A DNA stretch of 64,000 nucleotides from SIG469 sp964384255 (GTDB lineage: Bacteria; Bacillota; Clostridia; Oscillospirales; Oscillospiraceae). The DNA is taken from NCBI GenBank assembly GCA_964384255.1, contig CAYLKH010000004.1, positions 1-64,000 on the forward strand, in the 5' to 3' direction. Below the pieces are notes generated by a model. That model did no database searches and was not told the DNA's origin. It worked only from the letters and a program-made list of their open reading frames with translations. Shown here one piece after another: positions 7,147-15,302 of the stretch. Positions within the stretch are counted from its first letter, which is position 1. Each line of letters begins with the position of its first letter. Position numbers and translations under genes: made by a program.

Positions 7147-8092
7147 AGTCGCCGATTATGCGGTATTTGTCGGGCAGGGACTGGTGAACGATGTCCATAA
7201 AGGCCGAAAGAGTAGGGTCGTCGCAGCCGGGACGGATGGCAAAGCACAGGTTCTGCCCGTTGCCGGGGTCGCCGTCAATGGGGATGAACCGGACGTTAGA
7301 ATTGGCGGCTTTATATGCGAATTTCACGTGTTCCGAAAACAGCGCGATACCGTAACCGGCTTCAACCATAGTCAAAACTGTGGGAATATCGTCCATAGTT
7401 GATGATATATCGCTGGGAAACGCATGGAGCTGAGCCAGTTCCGCATTGGATGAGACTACGTGGTCAGGCACCATTATGGGCTTGCGGCTTTCATTGTCCA
7501 GCGTCGGGCGAAGTACTCTCCTGTCCATGAAGTCCATAGGGTCAAGGGAATCCTTTGAATATAGCGGATCGTCCGGCCCCACGACGCAGCAGACAGGGAA
7601 ATGCAGCAGGGGAGCAAGAACGATGCCGGGAACGAAATTTCGTTCTTCAAGCACAAAAGCTCCGTCCAACTCACCGGAGCGCACCCGCTCCAGAGCATCA
7701 GAGGTCAGCTCCAGCTTCTTTAGCTGAACATGAACGTCAGGAAAGGTGTTGTGCATTTTCCGCAGAGCCGAGGCCAGAAAAATCTGCTCCGCACGGCCGG
7801 TGTAGCCGATATTCAGTATCCGTCCGGCGGTATTTTCAACCAGATTAATAAGCTTTGCGGCGTTTTCCAACTCCTTGATTATGTTTTTGGCAGAGAGATA
7901 AAAAATCTCTCCGGCTCTCGTCATCCGTATCGTGTGTTTGCTGCGCACAAAAAGTTTTGCACCCAGCTCCTTTTCAATGGCGGCGATTTGCTGACTTATA
8001 GCAGACTGAGTTACAAAATGCTTGTCCGCAGCTTTGGTGAAGCTGTTAAGCTCACAGGCAGATATGAAGTATTGCAGTTGATAACTGGTCAT
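7145..8092 (-). CDS. LysR-family transcriptional regulator
   Basis: Ligand-responsive regulator of 315 residues. The N-terminal winged helix-turn-helix is typical: SFTKAADKHFVTQSAISQQI followed by LEKELG-like IEKELGAKLFVRS. Residues about 90-300 form the LysR substrate-binding domain. It is divergent from the SBP2-OYE1 operon across 225 bp that contain a CATAAG-N5-CTTATG palindrome and a strong promoter, so it probably regulates that operon and itself. The inducer is unknown, presumably the ligand of SBP2 or the substrate or product of OYE1 (inference). Confidence 0.95.
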   Translation of the reverse strand: MTSYQLQYFISACELNSFTKAADKHFVTQSAISQQIAAIEKELGAKLFVRSKHTIRMTRAGEIFYLSAKNIIKELENAAKLINLVENTAGRILNIGYTGRAEQIFLASALRKMHNTFPDVHVQLKKLELTSDALERVRSGELDGAFVLEERNFVPGIVLAPLLHFPVCCVVGPDDPLYSKDSLDPMDFMDRRVLRPTLDNESRKPIMVPDHVVSSNAELAQLHAFPSDISSTMDDIPTVLTMVEAGYGIALFSEHVKFAYKAANSNVRFIPIDGDPGNGQNLCFAIRPGCDDPTLSAFMDIVHQSLPDKYRIIGD

Positions 8093-8108
8093 TTTTCCTC
8101 CGGAACAA

Positions 8109-8125
8109 CATAAGCCTTACTTATG
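8109..8125. promoter_or_regulatory. Palindrome CATAAG-N5-CTTATG, candidate LysR box
   Basis: Perfect 6-bp half-sites with a 5-bp spacer lie 17 bp upstream of the LysR start and 20 bp upstream of the -35 of the SBP2 promoter. An isolated half-site (GCATAAG) recurs near 8226. The geometry fits the T-N11-A type sites bound by LysR proteins. Confidence 0.5.
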
Positions 8126-8144
8126 CTTACATGGCTTTTTGAGA

Positions 8145-8173
8145 TTGTCACTAATTATGTTTAACGTTATAAT
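8145..8173 (+). promoter_or_regulatory. Sigma-A-type promoter of SBP2-OYE1
   Basis: TTGTCA (8145-8150), 17-bp spacer, TATAAT (8168-8173). This would give a 5' leader of about 140 nt before SBP2. Confidence 0.7.
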
Positions 8174-8317
8174 ACACAATATGTACAAGAATTTCAATGG
8201 TATTTAAACCATAATTCACAGTTGTGCATAAGTTACCCTTGAGCCAAAGGAGGGAGAATGTAATAGATATTCCGAGTCATTAAACGAATAAACCATAAAG
8301 AAAATCAGGAGGAAACT

Positions 8318-10003
8318 ATGAAGAATCGAATCCTTGCAATTTTGCTCGTCACCTGCCTTATGACAGCGCTTTTTGCAGGCTGCGGCTCAAAAAACGAAAC
8401 TGTGGCCGAGACAACCACCACAGAAGCAGCAGCAGACACCACAAAGACCGAGGCAGTCGAAGAAGCTGCTGTAGCCGAAGACGAAACTGTCGAAGCGGCA
8501 GAACTTCCGGTTTACGAATATCCGTTCACCACTGATGACATCACCTTTACCTATTGGTGCATGGGTGGTTCCCCTACTGTTAACGCAACTTTGGGCGTTG
8601 ACAATTCCTACAACACCTCTGACGCTACTTTGGCTCTTCAGGAGATGCTGGGCATCACCGTAAAATATGTTGAAGCCGACATGATGACTGCCAGCGAGAA
8701 GTTCAATATCATGATAGCCTCCGGCGACTTCTGCGACATAATGAGCGGCTTTGACGGCAACTACTCCGGCGGCGCTACCGTGGGCTACGAAGACGAGGTC
8801 ATTATAGAGCTGTCTGACCTGATCGCCGATATGCCCTACTACAGCGATTATCTCAGCAACAATCCCGATTTCCAGAAGCTGACACTGAACGACGACGGTC
8901 AGTCCCTCTACATCGCCAGCTTCTGCGACGAAAACTACGCCGAGCAGGGTGGATGCATCCGTCAGGACTGGCTGGATGAGCTTGGTCTGGATATGCCCGC
9001 CACCTATGACGAGCTGACCGAAGTTGCCGTGGCTTTCAAAAACGAGTACGACTGCTCTGCAACTATTTACCTGACCAACGAATTTAACCCCATGGCCTGC
9101 TTCTCCGCCGGTTTTGACCTTCCCGGTTTCAGCTTCGCAAGCACCGGCGCAGGCTTCTATCAGATCGATGATGAAATTCAGTATACCTACATCCGCGACG
9201 AGTTTAAGGACCTCATCAAGCTTTACAACGAGTGGTACAGCCTTGGCGTCATTAGCCCCGACTTCATCCTTTCTCAGGGCGGTGGCGACGCACAGACCAT
9301 CATCAACATGGGCGAATCCGGCATCTGCTGGCAGCGTGCTGAGACTATCAACGACAGTAACCTTGACCTGGGCGATACCGGCTTCAATCTGGTAGGCTTT
9401 GGAACTCTCGTTCGTGAAGAGGGTCAGGTTATCCATTTCTCCCCGGCTCAGGCAGGCATTTACGCCAGTGTTTCCATTTCCACCAGCTGCGAAAATCTTG
9501 ATATGCTTGCCAAGCTGCTGGACTTCGGCTTCACTCCCGAAGGCATTCTGTGGGGAAACTTCGGCATGGAAAACCTGAGCTACACTATCGGCGAAAACGG
9601 TGAAGCGGAATATATCCCCGAGCTGTTCGACGGTGTCAGCTTCAAGATAGCCACCGAGCGTTACATCCGCTACGACCTGCCCACCATCGTTGATGTCGAC
9701 AGAGCCTTTGCAGTTGTGTACGACGAAAACACCAATGCAGCCATCGACCTGTGGAACTCCAACTTTGACGGCGCTTATGACATGGCGTCCGGCCTGTCCT
9801 TCACTCAGGACGAATCCGAAGAGCGCTCTGCCAAGCTCAGCGACGTTGAGACTTATATGCAGCAGTGGGTCATGAAGGCTGTTGTGGGCGAAGTTGACAT
9901 CGATGCCGAATGGGACGAGTATGTTGCCACTCTTTACAGCCTCGGCCTTCAGGAATGCATCGACATCCAGCAGGACAGCTATGACCGCTTTATATCCAGA
10001 TAA
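8318..10003 (+). CDS. Extracellular solute-binding lipoprotein SBP2 (family 1, LplA-like)
   Basis: Predicted surface lipoprotein of 561 residues that binds an unknown small molecule. Signal peptide with lipobox FAGC (Cys22), Thr/Ala/Glu-rich linker (about 25-70), then the two-lobe binding fold with SEKFNIMIASGDFCDIM and the shared C-terminal SYDRFISR. AGGAGG lies just before the ATG. It is followed after 29 nt by OYE1, clearly one operon, and preceded by a divergent LysR gene. Its closest relative in the window is SBP7: both have the N-x-x-x-G-x-D-x-SYNT segment near residue 100 and the long GFDLPGF loop. No transporter subunits are adjacent. Confidence 0.92.
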   Translation: MKNRILAILLVTCLMTALFAGCGSKNETVAETTTTEAAADTTKTEAVEEAAVAEDETVEAAELPVYEYPFTTDDITFTYWCMGGSPTVNATLGVDNSYNTSDATLALQEMLGITVKYVEADMMTASEKFNIMIASGDFCDIMSGFDGNYSGGATVGYEDEVIIELSDLIADMPYYSDYLSNNPDFQKLTLNDDGQSLYIASFCDENYAEQGGCIRQDWLDELGLDMPATYDELTEVAVAFKNEYDCSATIYLTNEFNPMACFSAGFDLPGFSFASTGAGFYQIDDEIQYTYIRDEFKDLIKLYNEWYSLGVISPDFILSQGGGDAQTIINMGESGICWQRAETINDSNLDLGDTGFNLVGFGTLVREEGQVIHFSPAQAGIYASVSISTSCENLDMLAKLLDFGFTPEGILWGNFGMENLSYTIGENGEAEYIPELFDGVSFKIATERYIRYDLPTIVDVDRAFAVVYDENTNAAIDLWNSNFDGAYDMASGLSFTQDESEERSAKLSDVETYMQQWVMKAVVGEVDIDAEWDEYVATLYSLGLQECIDIQQDSYDRFISR

Positions 10004-10032
10004 CTGGCGAAAAATGCAGATGGAGAGATAAT

Positions 10033-12162
10033 ATGGAATTAAAATACATCCTCAGTCCCATACAGGCTGGCACTCATACCCTGAAAAGCAGGCTGATACA
10101 TACCACCAGCTACACCATGAACCTGGGTATGGGACCGCAAAAGTCCAGCCCTCAGGAAATGTTCGAAAAAGCCACACGGTACTTTACCGCCGTGGCTGAT
10201 GCCGGAGCGGCACTGGTGAACTTTTCGGGAGGATCCTTCCCTGATAAGAATGGGAAGATAGACTCCATGATGTCCCTGAACTTTCTCGACCCTGAGATCA
10301 ATGCAGGCTTCCGCAAGATAGTTCAGGATGTTCACAACCACGGTACTCTGTGCGTTTCCAACCTGCGCATAGAGCCGGACGAATACAGCATATGCTCTCT
10401 TGACAATTGGGACGAAATGGCTGCGGCCACAGTTGGCGACTACGCACCTCATTTTGTCAACAAGCCTACCTGCCCCGAAGAGGTCATGGATGAGCTTATC
10501 GATGAGTACGCTCGTCAGTGCAAAATGTTAAAGGATATGGGGTTCGACGGGGTGAACTTCCACATGAGCTATCACAGCTGCATGATGTGTACATCCCTGT
10601 CACCTCTATTCAACAGGCGCACTGACAAATACGGCGGCAATAATATTCAGGAGCGCTCTCTTTATACCCTGTCTGTTCTGCGGAAGGTCAGAGAAGTCTG
10701 TGGACCTGATTTTCTGATAGAGATACAGATGTCGGCTCACGAAGAGGCTCCCGGTTATACAGTTGAAGACTGGCTTGACTTCTGTGAGCTTGCTCAGGGA
10801 CTGTTTGACATTATCCAGATAAGAGGTTTCGACGGTTCATACACCCATGTGTCCAGCTTCAACTGCGAAAAGGACAATCCCGGTACGCTGAAGTTTGCAG
10901 AAGCCTTCAAGAAACGTGGCATTAAGGGCCTGACCGCACCTAACGGTGGCTTCAATGATGCCTGCGATATTGAGCGGTTCATAGCCGAAGGCAAAACCGA
11001 TCTGGTGGCTATGGCACGTTCCTGGCTGGCAGATCAGCAGTATGGCGAAAAGATAAGGAGCGGTCATCCAGAGGATATTATCCCCTGTCTTGGCTGCATG
11101 GGAAAATGTGATTTTCCCAGCTGCGCGGTCAACCCAAAGCAGGGTCTTATCAAGAATCCTGCTGCTTTTGGTCCGGCCGGAAGCAGAAAGAAAGTTGCCG
11201 TTATCGGCGGCGGTCCGGCAGGTATCAGAGCGGCGTTGGCGGCACAGGAGCGCGGCCACGACGTGACGATGTATGAACAGAGTGATGAGCTGGGCGGTCA
11301 GCTGAAATTTGCAAAATACCCTACCTTTAAATGGAAGGTAGATGAGTACCGCAAGTGGATGCTTCGCCAGATAGAAAAAAGCCAGATCGACGTAAGGCTG
11401 GGCGTTAAGGCAACGCCGGAGCTGATAAAGGCCGGTGGCTACGATGCCATCATCTGCGCCCTGGGTTCTGCGCCTAAATCACCTCCCATCAAGGGCGTCG
11501 ACACCACGGACGTGTGGCAGATAGACGACGTGTGGGGTCACGAAGCCGAGCTTGGCCAGCGGGTCGTCATGGTCGGTGGCGGCGGTTCCGCAAGAGAAAC
11601 GGCGCTTTACCTTGCCAACTGCGGCCATAAGGTCACCATGCTCACCAGACGGCAGGAGGTATACACCGATAACGCCCACTGCATCTGGGGGCAGGAAGAA
11701 CAGTACTTCAAAGAGAAGAACCTGACAGTTATAAATTTCGCCACCACAACCGAGATCGGAGACGGATATATTGTGTGCCAGGTCAAGGATAAGCCCATTG
11801 AAAAGCCGGTGTACAGATATCAGCTGGTCAGCAGAATGTTGGAAGCGGAAAAATCGGAAAAGGCGCCGGAGATACCCGGGTTCATTTATCCGGAATACCC
11901 CACCGAAATGCCCGCCTTCGGCCCGCTGCCCGGAGATGAAATCCATGGCGGCAAGGCTGAGAAAGAGCCGGAATATCCGGTAGAAGTCAGACGTATCGAA
12001 TGTGATTCCATCGTAGTGTCCGGTGGGCGACAGCCCAGAACTGACGAAACCGCCGCCTTCGCAGGCTGCGCACCGGCTATCTACGTAGTCGGTGACGACG
12101 TGGTCCCCGGCTCCATCCAGGAAGCTACCCTCACCGGCTTTGCCGCCGCAATGGCGCTGTAG
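10033..12162 (+). CDS. OYE1: NADH:flavin oxidoreductase / 2,4-dienoyl-CoA-reductase-like Fe-S flavoenzyme
   Basis: Three-domain reductase predicted to reduce C=C or related bonds with electrons from NAD(P)H through FAD, a 4Fe-4S cluster and FMN. Order: Old Yellow Enzyme TIM barrel (about 1-345), cluster motif PCLGCMGKCDFPSC (about 351-364), FAD domain starting KKVAVIGGGPAG (about 384), NAD(P)H site VVMVGGGGSARE (about 510). The family active-site H-x-x-H/N appears as HMSY (about 177-180). At 709 residues it is longer than its paralogues, because of an insertion before the C-terminal FAD strand (about 595-650), rich in Pro and Glu. There is no signal peptide. It is translated with SBP2 (29-nt gap). 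The substrate is unknown. Confidence 0.9.
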   Translation: MELKYILSPIQAGTHTLKSRLIHTTSYTMNLGMGPQKSSPQEMFEKATRYFTAVADAGAALVNFSGGSFPDKNGKIDSMMSLNFLDPEINAGFRKIVQDVHNHGTLCVSNLRIEPDEYSICSLDNWDEMAAATVGDYAPHFVNKPTCPEEVMDELIDEYARQCKMLKDMGFDGVNFHMSYHSCMMCTSLSPLFNRRTDKYGGNNIQERSLYTLSVLRKVREVCGPDFLIEIQMSAHEEAPGYTVEDWLDFCELAQGLFDIIQIRGFDGSYTHVSSFNCEKDNPGTLKFAEAFKKRGIKGLTAPNGGFNDACDIERFIAEGKTDLVAMARSWLADQQYGEKIRSGHPEDIIPCLGCMGKCDFPSCAVNPKQGLIKNPAAFGPAGSRKKVAVIGGGPAGIRAALAAQERGHDVTMYEQSDELGGQLKFAKYPTFKWKVDEYRKWMLRQIEKSQIDVRLGVKATPELIKAGGYDAIICALGSAPKSPPIKGVDTTDVWQIDDVWGHEAELGQRVVMVGGGGSARETALYLANCGHKVTMLTRRQEVYTDNAHCIWGQEEQYFKEKNLTVINFATTTEIGDGYIVCQVKDKPIEKPVYRYQLVSRMLEAEKSEKAPEIPGFIYPEYPTEMPAFGPLPGDEIHGGKAEKEPEYPVEVRRIECDSIVVSGGRQPRTDETAAFAGCAPAIYVVGDDVVPGSIQEATLTGFAAAMAL

Positions 12163-12240
12163 TAGCAGGTCAAGGTTTTCAAAAAAGAAAATTATCCTGC
12201 ATCAGGTCGCAAAATCAATTGAAACATTAACTAAAAACGC

Positions 12241-12280
12241 AACCAGCGGCTACTCCCAAAAGAGCAGCCGCTGGTTTTTT
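12241..12280 (+). terminator. Terminator of SBP2-OYE1
   Basis: An 11-bp stem (AACCAGCGGCT with AGCCGCTGGTT) is followed by a short T run. Confidence 0.85.
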
Positions 12281-12385
12281 GACAGCGTATATTCCTTCCG
12301 GCCCAACCAGGTTGACTTTGGCCGCCGGGACGGGTAAAATATTGACCGGTTAGATTTTTAATTTGTTTCAGGAGATACCCAAACT

Positions 12386-13066
12386 ATGCCCTTTTGCGAA
12401 GAAACCCTGGATTTTCTGTTTGCCAACCGGCTGGCCGACAGCAAAGCTTATTTTAACGAAAACAGAGCCGAATACGATCGTCTGGTGCTTGATCCCCTGC
12501 GCCGTCTGGTTGAGGATATGGCACCGGGTATTCACAAGATCGACCCCTTTTTAGTGTGTGAACCAAAGGTGGGCCGCTCCATCTCCCGCATTTTCCGCGA
12601 CACCCGCTTCACCCGGGACAAGCATATTTTCCGGGACGTTATGTGGTGTACCTTTTACCGGGACAAAAAGCTGTTTGGCTCCATGCCTGCCTTCTTCTTT
12701 GAATTCTCGCCCCGCTGTGTCCGCTGGGGCTGCGGCTATTACCAGTGCAGCTCTGACCTGTTGGAAGCCATGCGTGACCTTATCAAGGCCGATGACCCTG
12801 CCTACGTGGCCGCAAAAAAAGCCCTGGACAGCCAGAGCCTTTTTATCCTTGAGGACACTGCCTATAAGCGCACCCGCCATCCTGACCAGCCTGTTGACAA
12901 ACAAAAATGGCTGGACCAACGCAACTTTTGCTTCATCGCCTCTACCACCGACACCGAAATGCTCTTTTCCGACGATCTGTCGTCTCGTCTGGTCGATAGC
13001 TTTAATACCCTTTTGCCCATGTATGACCTGATGCAAAAGGCTGCCGCCAGAGTCCCCGGCAAATGA
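12386..13066 (+). CDS. DUF2461 family protein
   Basis: Conserved protein of 226 residues matching the DUF2461 family (TIGR02453-like). Signatures are the N-terminal F-L-x-x-N-R-x-x-x-S-K-x-x-F-x-x-N-R-x-x-Y-D segment, then SRIFRDTRFTRDKHIF in the middle, and FFFEFSPRCVRWGCGYY. Function is not established. AGGAG lies upstream of the ATG. It stands alone between two terminators, so it is probably a single-gene unit unrelated to the flanking reductase modules. Confidence 0.88.
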   Translation: MPFCEETLDFLFANRLADSKAYFNENRAEYDRLVLDPLRRLVEDMAPGIHKIDPFLVCEPKVGRSISRIFRDTRFTRDKHIFRDVMWCTFYRDKKLFGSMPAFFFEFSPRCVRWGCGYYQCSSDLLEAMRDLIKADDPAYVAAKKALDSQSLFILEDTAYKRTRHPDQPVDKQKWLDQRNFCFIASTTDTEMLFSDDLSSRLVDSFNTLLPMYDLMQKAAARVPGK

Positions 13067-13072
13067 AAACTG

Positions 13073-13120
13073 CTCCCTGCACCCCGGCCGTTAACATAGC
13101 CAGGGTGCAGGGAGTTATTA
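13073..13120. terminator. Terminator between DUF2461 gene and OYE2
   Basis: A 12-bp stem (CTCCCTGCACCC, 13073-13084, with GGGTGCAGGGAG, 13103-13114) is followed by TTATTAT. The genes are convergent. Confidence 0.7.
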
Positions 13121-13146
13121 TGCTTTGCTGAGCTGCTCAGCAGCGC

Positions 13147-15150
13147 TTACAGATTGTATACAGCAGAATAGGCCATGCGGTTGCCCGTATGGATATTGCC
13201 GACCTTGAAGCAGTCGCCTATCATATAAGTCTCGGCGGTCAGGCCATAATAGCTCATGGCCTCATCCTTCTGCGCTTCCATACCGCCCAGAGCGACCACA
13301 TCGTCGCAATCTATCCGGTGGATCTCGCCGTTCTGGTCCTTATAGCAGACATAGCCGTCGCCGATCTCGGTAGTGACCACGCTGTCAACATAGTCGAACA
13401 GGGGCAGTACCTGAGCGTATTCGTCCATAGTTTCGCGATAATGGATAGGTGTTGCGTCAGATGCCATAGTATCGCTTCTGGTCAGGACAGTTACACGATG
13501 GCCATGCTCCGCCAGATACAGGGCGACCTCCGTGCCGGACTCGCTGCCGCCCACCACTACGCAGCGATGTCCCATTTTGCTTTCGCTGGTAAGAGCCGTA
13601 AGCACGTCATATGCTTTTTCAGCGCCGGGGATAGGGGGAGTCTTGGGCTTTGCTCCCAGAGCCAGCAGGACCACATCATAACCGGCCGCTTTCAGCTGCT
13701 CCTTAGTGGGGGCGGTGTTCAGATGAACAGAAATCTGCTCGCTCTCAAGGCGGGAGATCAGCCACCTGCGATATCTGACCAGAGGCCACTTGAAGGATGC
13801 TCCGTCCATGACCTTAAGCTGTCCGCCCAGAGCATCAGTCTTTTCGTACAGGTCTACCTCATATCCCCGCTCTTTGGCAAAAAGGGCTGCTCGCATACCG
13901 GCAGGTCCGCCGCCAATAACGGCTACCTTATGGCTGCCGGAAACCGGCTTTGTCAGCTTTTCGATACGATGCTCAATACCCATCCTGGGGTTAACGGTGC
14001 AGTAGCTTAGCCAGTCGCCGGTAAGGGACGGCACATGACATTTATTGCAGCGGATGCAGGGAGTTATTTCATCGGCCCTGCCCTGCTTGAGCTTTTCGTA
14101 GAAATCAAAGTCAGAAATGAACATTCTTGCGCCGGCAATAAGGTCGCACTTGCCTTCGGCCAGAGCAGTCTCCATATCGTCAATATCCTGGAAACCGCCG
14201 ATAGGTGCGCAAAGGACCTTAGTGCCGGATGCTTTGACCACGGCGCAATCGTCAAGAACGGCATACCAGTGTTCCTTAGAGTTATAGCCCGTGGGATGGT
14301 TAAGGTTTGCAGTTTCGGCCCGGAACTGGAAAATGTCAACATAGCCTTCGCAAAGCTTTGCCAACCGGCAGGTTTCGTCAAGAGTAGTGCCGCCTTCTTC
14401 CTGGGGAGTGATCTGGACCTCAATGGGGAAATCTCTGCCGCAAAGCTCCTTGATACGGGCGCAAAGCTCTATCAGGAATCTGGCCCGGTTTTCCAGACTG
14501 CCGCCGTATTCATCAGTACGGTGGTTGGTTTTGGGCGAAAGGAAGCGTGCAAACAGCGTCGCACGATACGCGAAATGGAGCGTGACCATATCAAATCCCA
14601 GCAGCTGATACTTTCTCGCCCGCTGAGCCTGAGCTTCGATGATCTCGCGGATCATCTCTTTGCTCATCTGCTTTGCGCCCTTGCCCCCGCGAAGAAGATA
14701 ACCCATGTTATAGTTATCGTATGCCCTTTCGCCAAATCTGGGGGATGCCAGCAGACGCAGATCCGCATCCGGCTCATCGTTGATATCAAAAAACGGGTCC
14801 GGAGCCGCAAAGGGCATCAGGGCGATGGAGATATGGGAATTGTAATAATGTACCTGGTCGGCCAACTGGCAAATATAGTTCTCTACGCTGACATCGTTGT
14901 CCAGATCAAACATGGGAAACCGCTTGCCGTCTTCGTTAGGCGAATTGCGCTGAGCCATGTTGCACCAGTCGGCAAAGGTGACCACGGCGGCGCCGTTTTT
15001 CGCCACGTTGACCACATGGTTGATAAGGGGTTCGGCAGGATAGTTTTCCGGCCCCTGGAGGAAATGGGGCAGGGAGTTGCCGGAAATAAGCCGGTTTTTC
15101 AAAACCAGTCCGCCTACCTGGATGGGTGACAGAATGTGTTCATATTTCAT
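13147..15150 (-). CDS. OYE2: NADH:flavin oxidoreductase / 2,4-dienoyl-CoA-reductase-like Fe-S flavoenzyme
   Basis: Same three-domain architecture as OYE1: FMN barrel (about 1-355), 4Fe-4S motif CIRCNKCHVP with a fourth Cys about 9 residues later, FAD domain from KVAVIGGGPAGM (about 410), and NAD(P)H motif VVVGGSESGTE (about 540). The active-site tetrad is HFAY. The substrate-loop SPKTNHRTDEYGGSLENR is strongly conserved. I place the start at the ATG at 15150, with AAGGA 7 nt upstream, rather than at 15180. It lies downstream of SBP3 on the same strand but has its own promoter, and a terminator separates them. The protein is cytoplasmic, with 667 residues. The substrate is unknown. Confidence 0.9.
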   Translation of the reverse strand: MKYEHILSPIQVGGLVLKNRLISGNSLPHFLQGPENYPAEPLINHVVNVAKNGAAVVTFADWCNMAQRNSPNEDGKRFPMFDLDNDVSVENYICQLADQVHYYNSHISIALMPFAAPDPFFDINDEPDADLRLLASPRFGERAYDNYNMGYLLRGGKGAKQMSKEMIREIIEAQAQRARKYQLLGFDMVTLHFAYRATLFARFLSPKTNHRTDEYGGSLENRARFLIELCARIKELCGRDFPIEVQITPQEEGGTTLDETCRLAKLCEGYVDIFQFRAETANLNHPTGYNSKEHWYAVLDDCAVVKASGTKVLCAPIGGFQDIDDMETALAEGKCDLIAGARMFISDFDFYEKLKQGRADEITPCIRCNKCHVPSLTGDWLSYCTVNPRMGIEHRIEKLTKPVSGSHKVAVIGGGPAGMRAALFAKERGYEVDLYEKTDALGGQLKVMDGASFKWPLVRYRRWLISRLESEQISVHLNTAPTKEQLKAAGYDVVLLALGAKPKTPPIPGAEKAYDVLTALTSESKMGHRCVVVGGSESGTEVALYLAEHGHRVTVLTRSDTMASDATPIHYRETMDEYAQVLPLFDYVDSVVTTEIGDGYVCYKDQNGEIHRIDCDDVVALGGMEAQKDEAMSYYGLTAETYMIGDCFKVGNIHTGNRMAYSAVYNL

Positions 15151-15192
15151 ATTGTTTTCCTTTCTTTTCGCTTTCTTCAATTATACGAAATA

Positions 15193-15222
15193 ATTATAAT
15201 CCTAAACAACATCAGTTTTCAA
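15193..15222 (-). promoter_or_regulatory. Promoter of OYE2
   Basis: On the minus strand: TTGAAA (15217-15222), 18-bp spacer, TATAAT (15193-15198), about 45 bp before the start codon. Confidence 0.6.
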
Positions 15223-15244
15223 GCCCCAAATCTCATGTCAAACA

Positions 15245-15282
15245 AAAAAGCAGTAAAGGCAAAGTCGCCTTTACTGCTTTTT
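15245..15282 (-). terminator. Terminator of SBP3
   Basis: A 16-bp stem (15245-15260 with 15267-15282) ends in a T run on the minus strand. It lies directly after the SBP3 stop and before the OYE2 promoter. Read-through would join the two genes. Confidence 0.85.
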
Positions 15283-15302
15283 GCATAGCTGTGAACCGCT
15301 GC

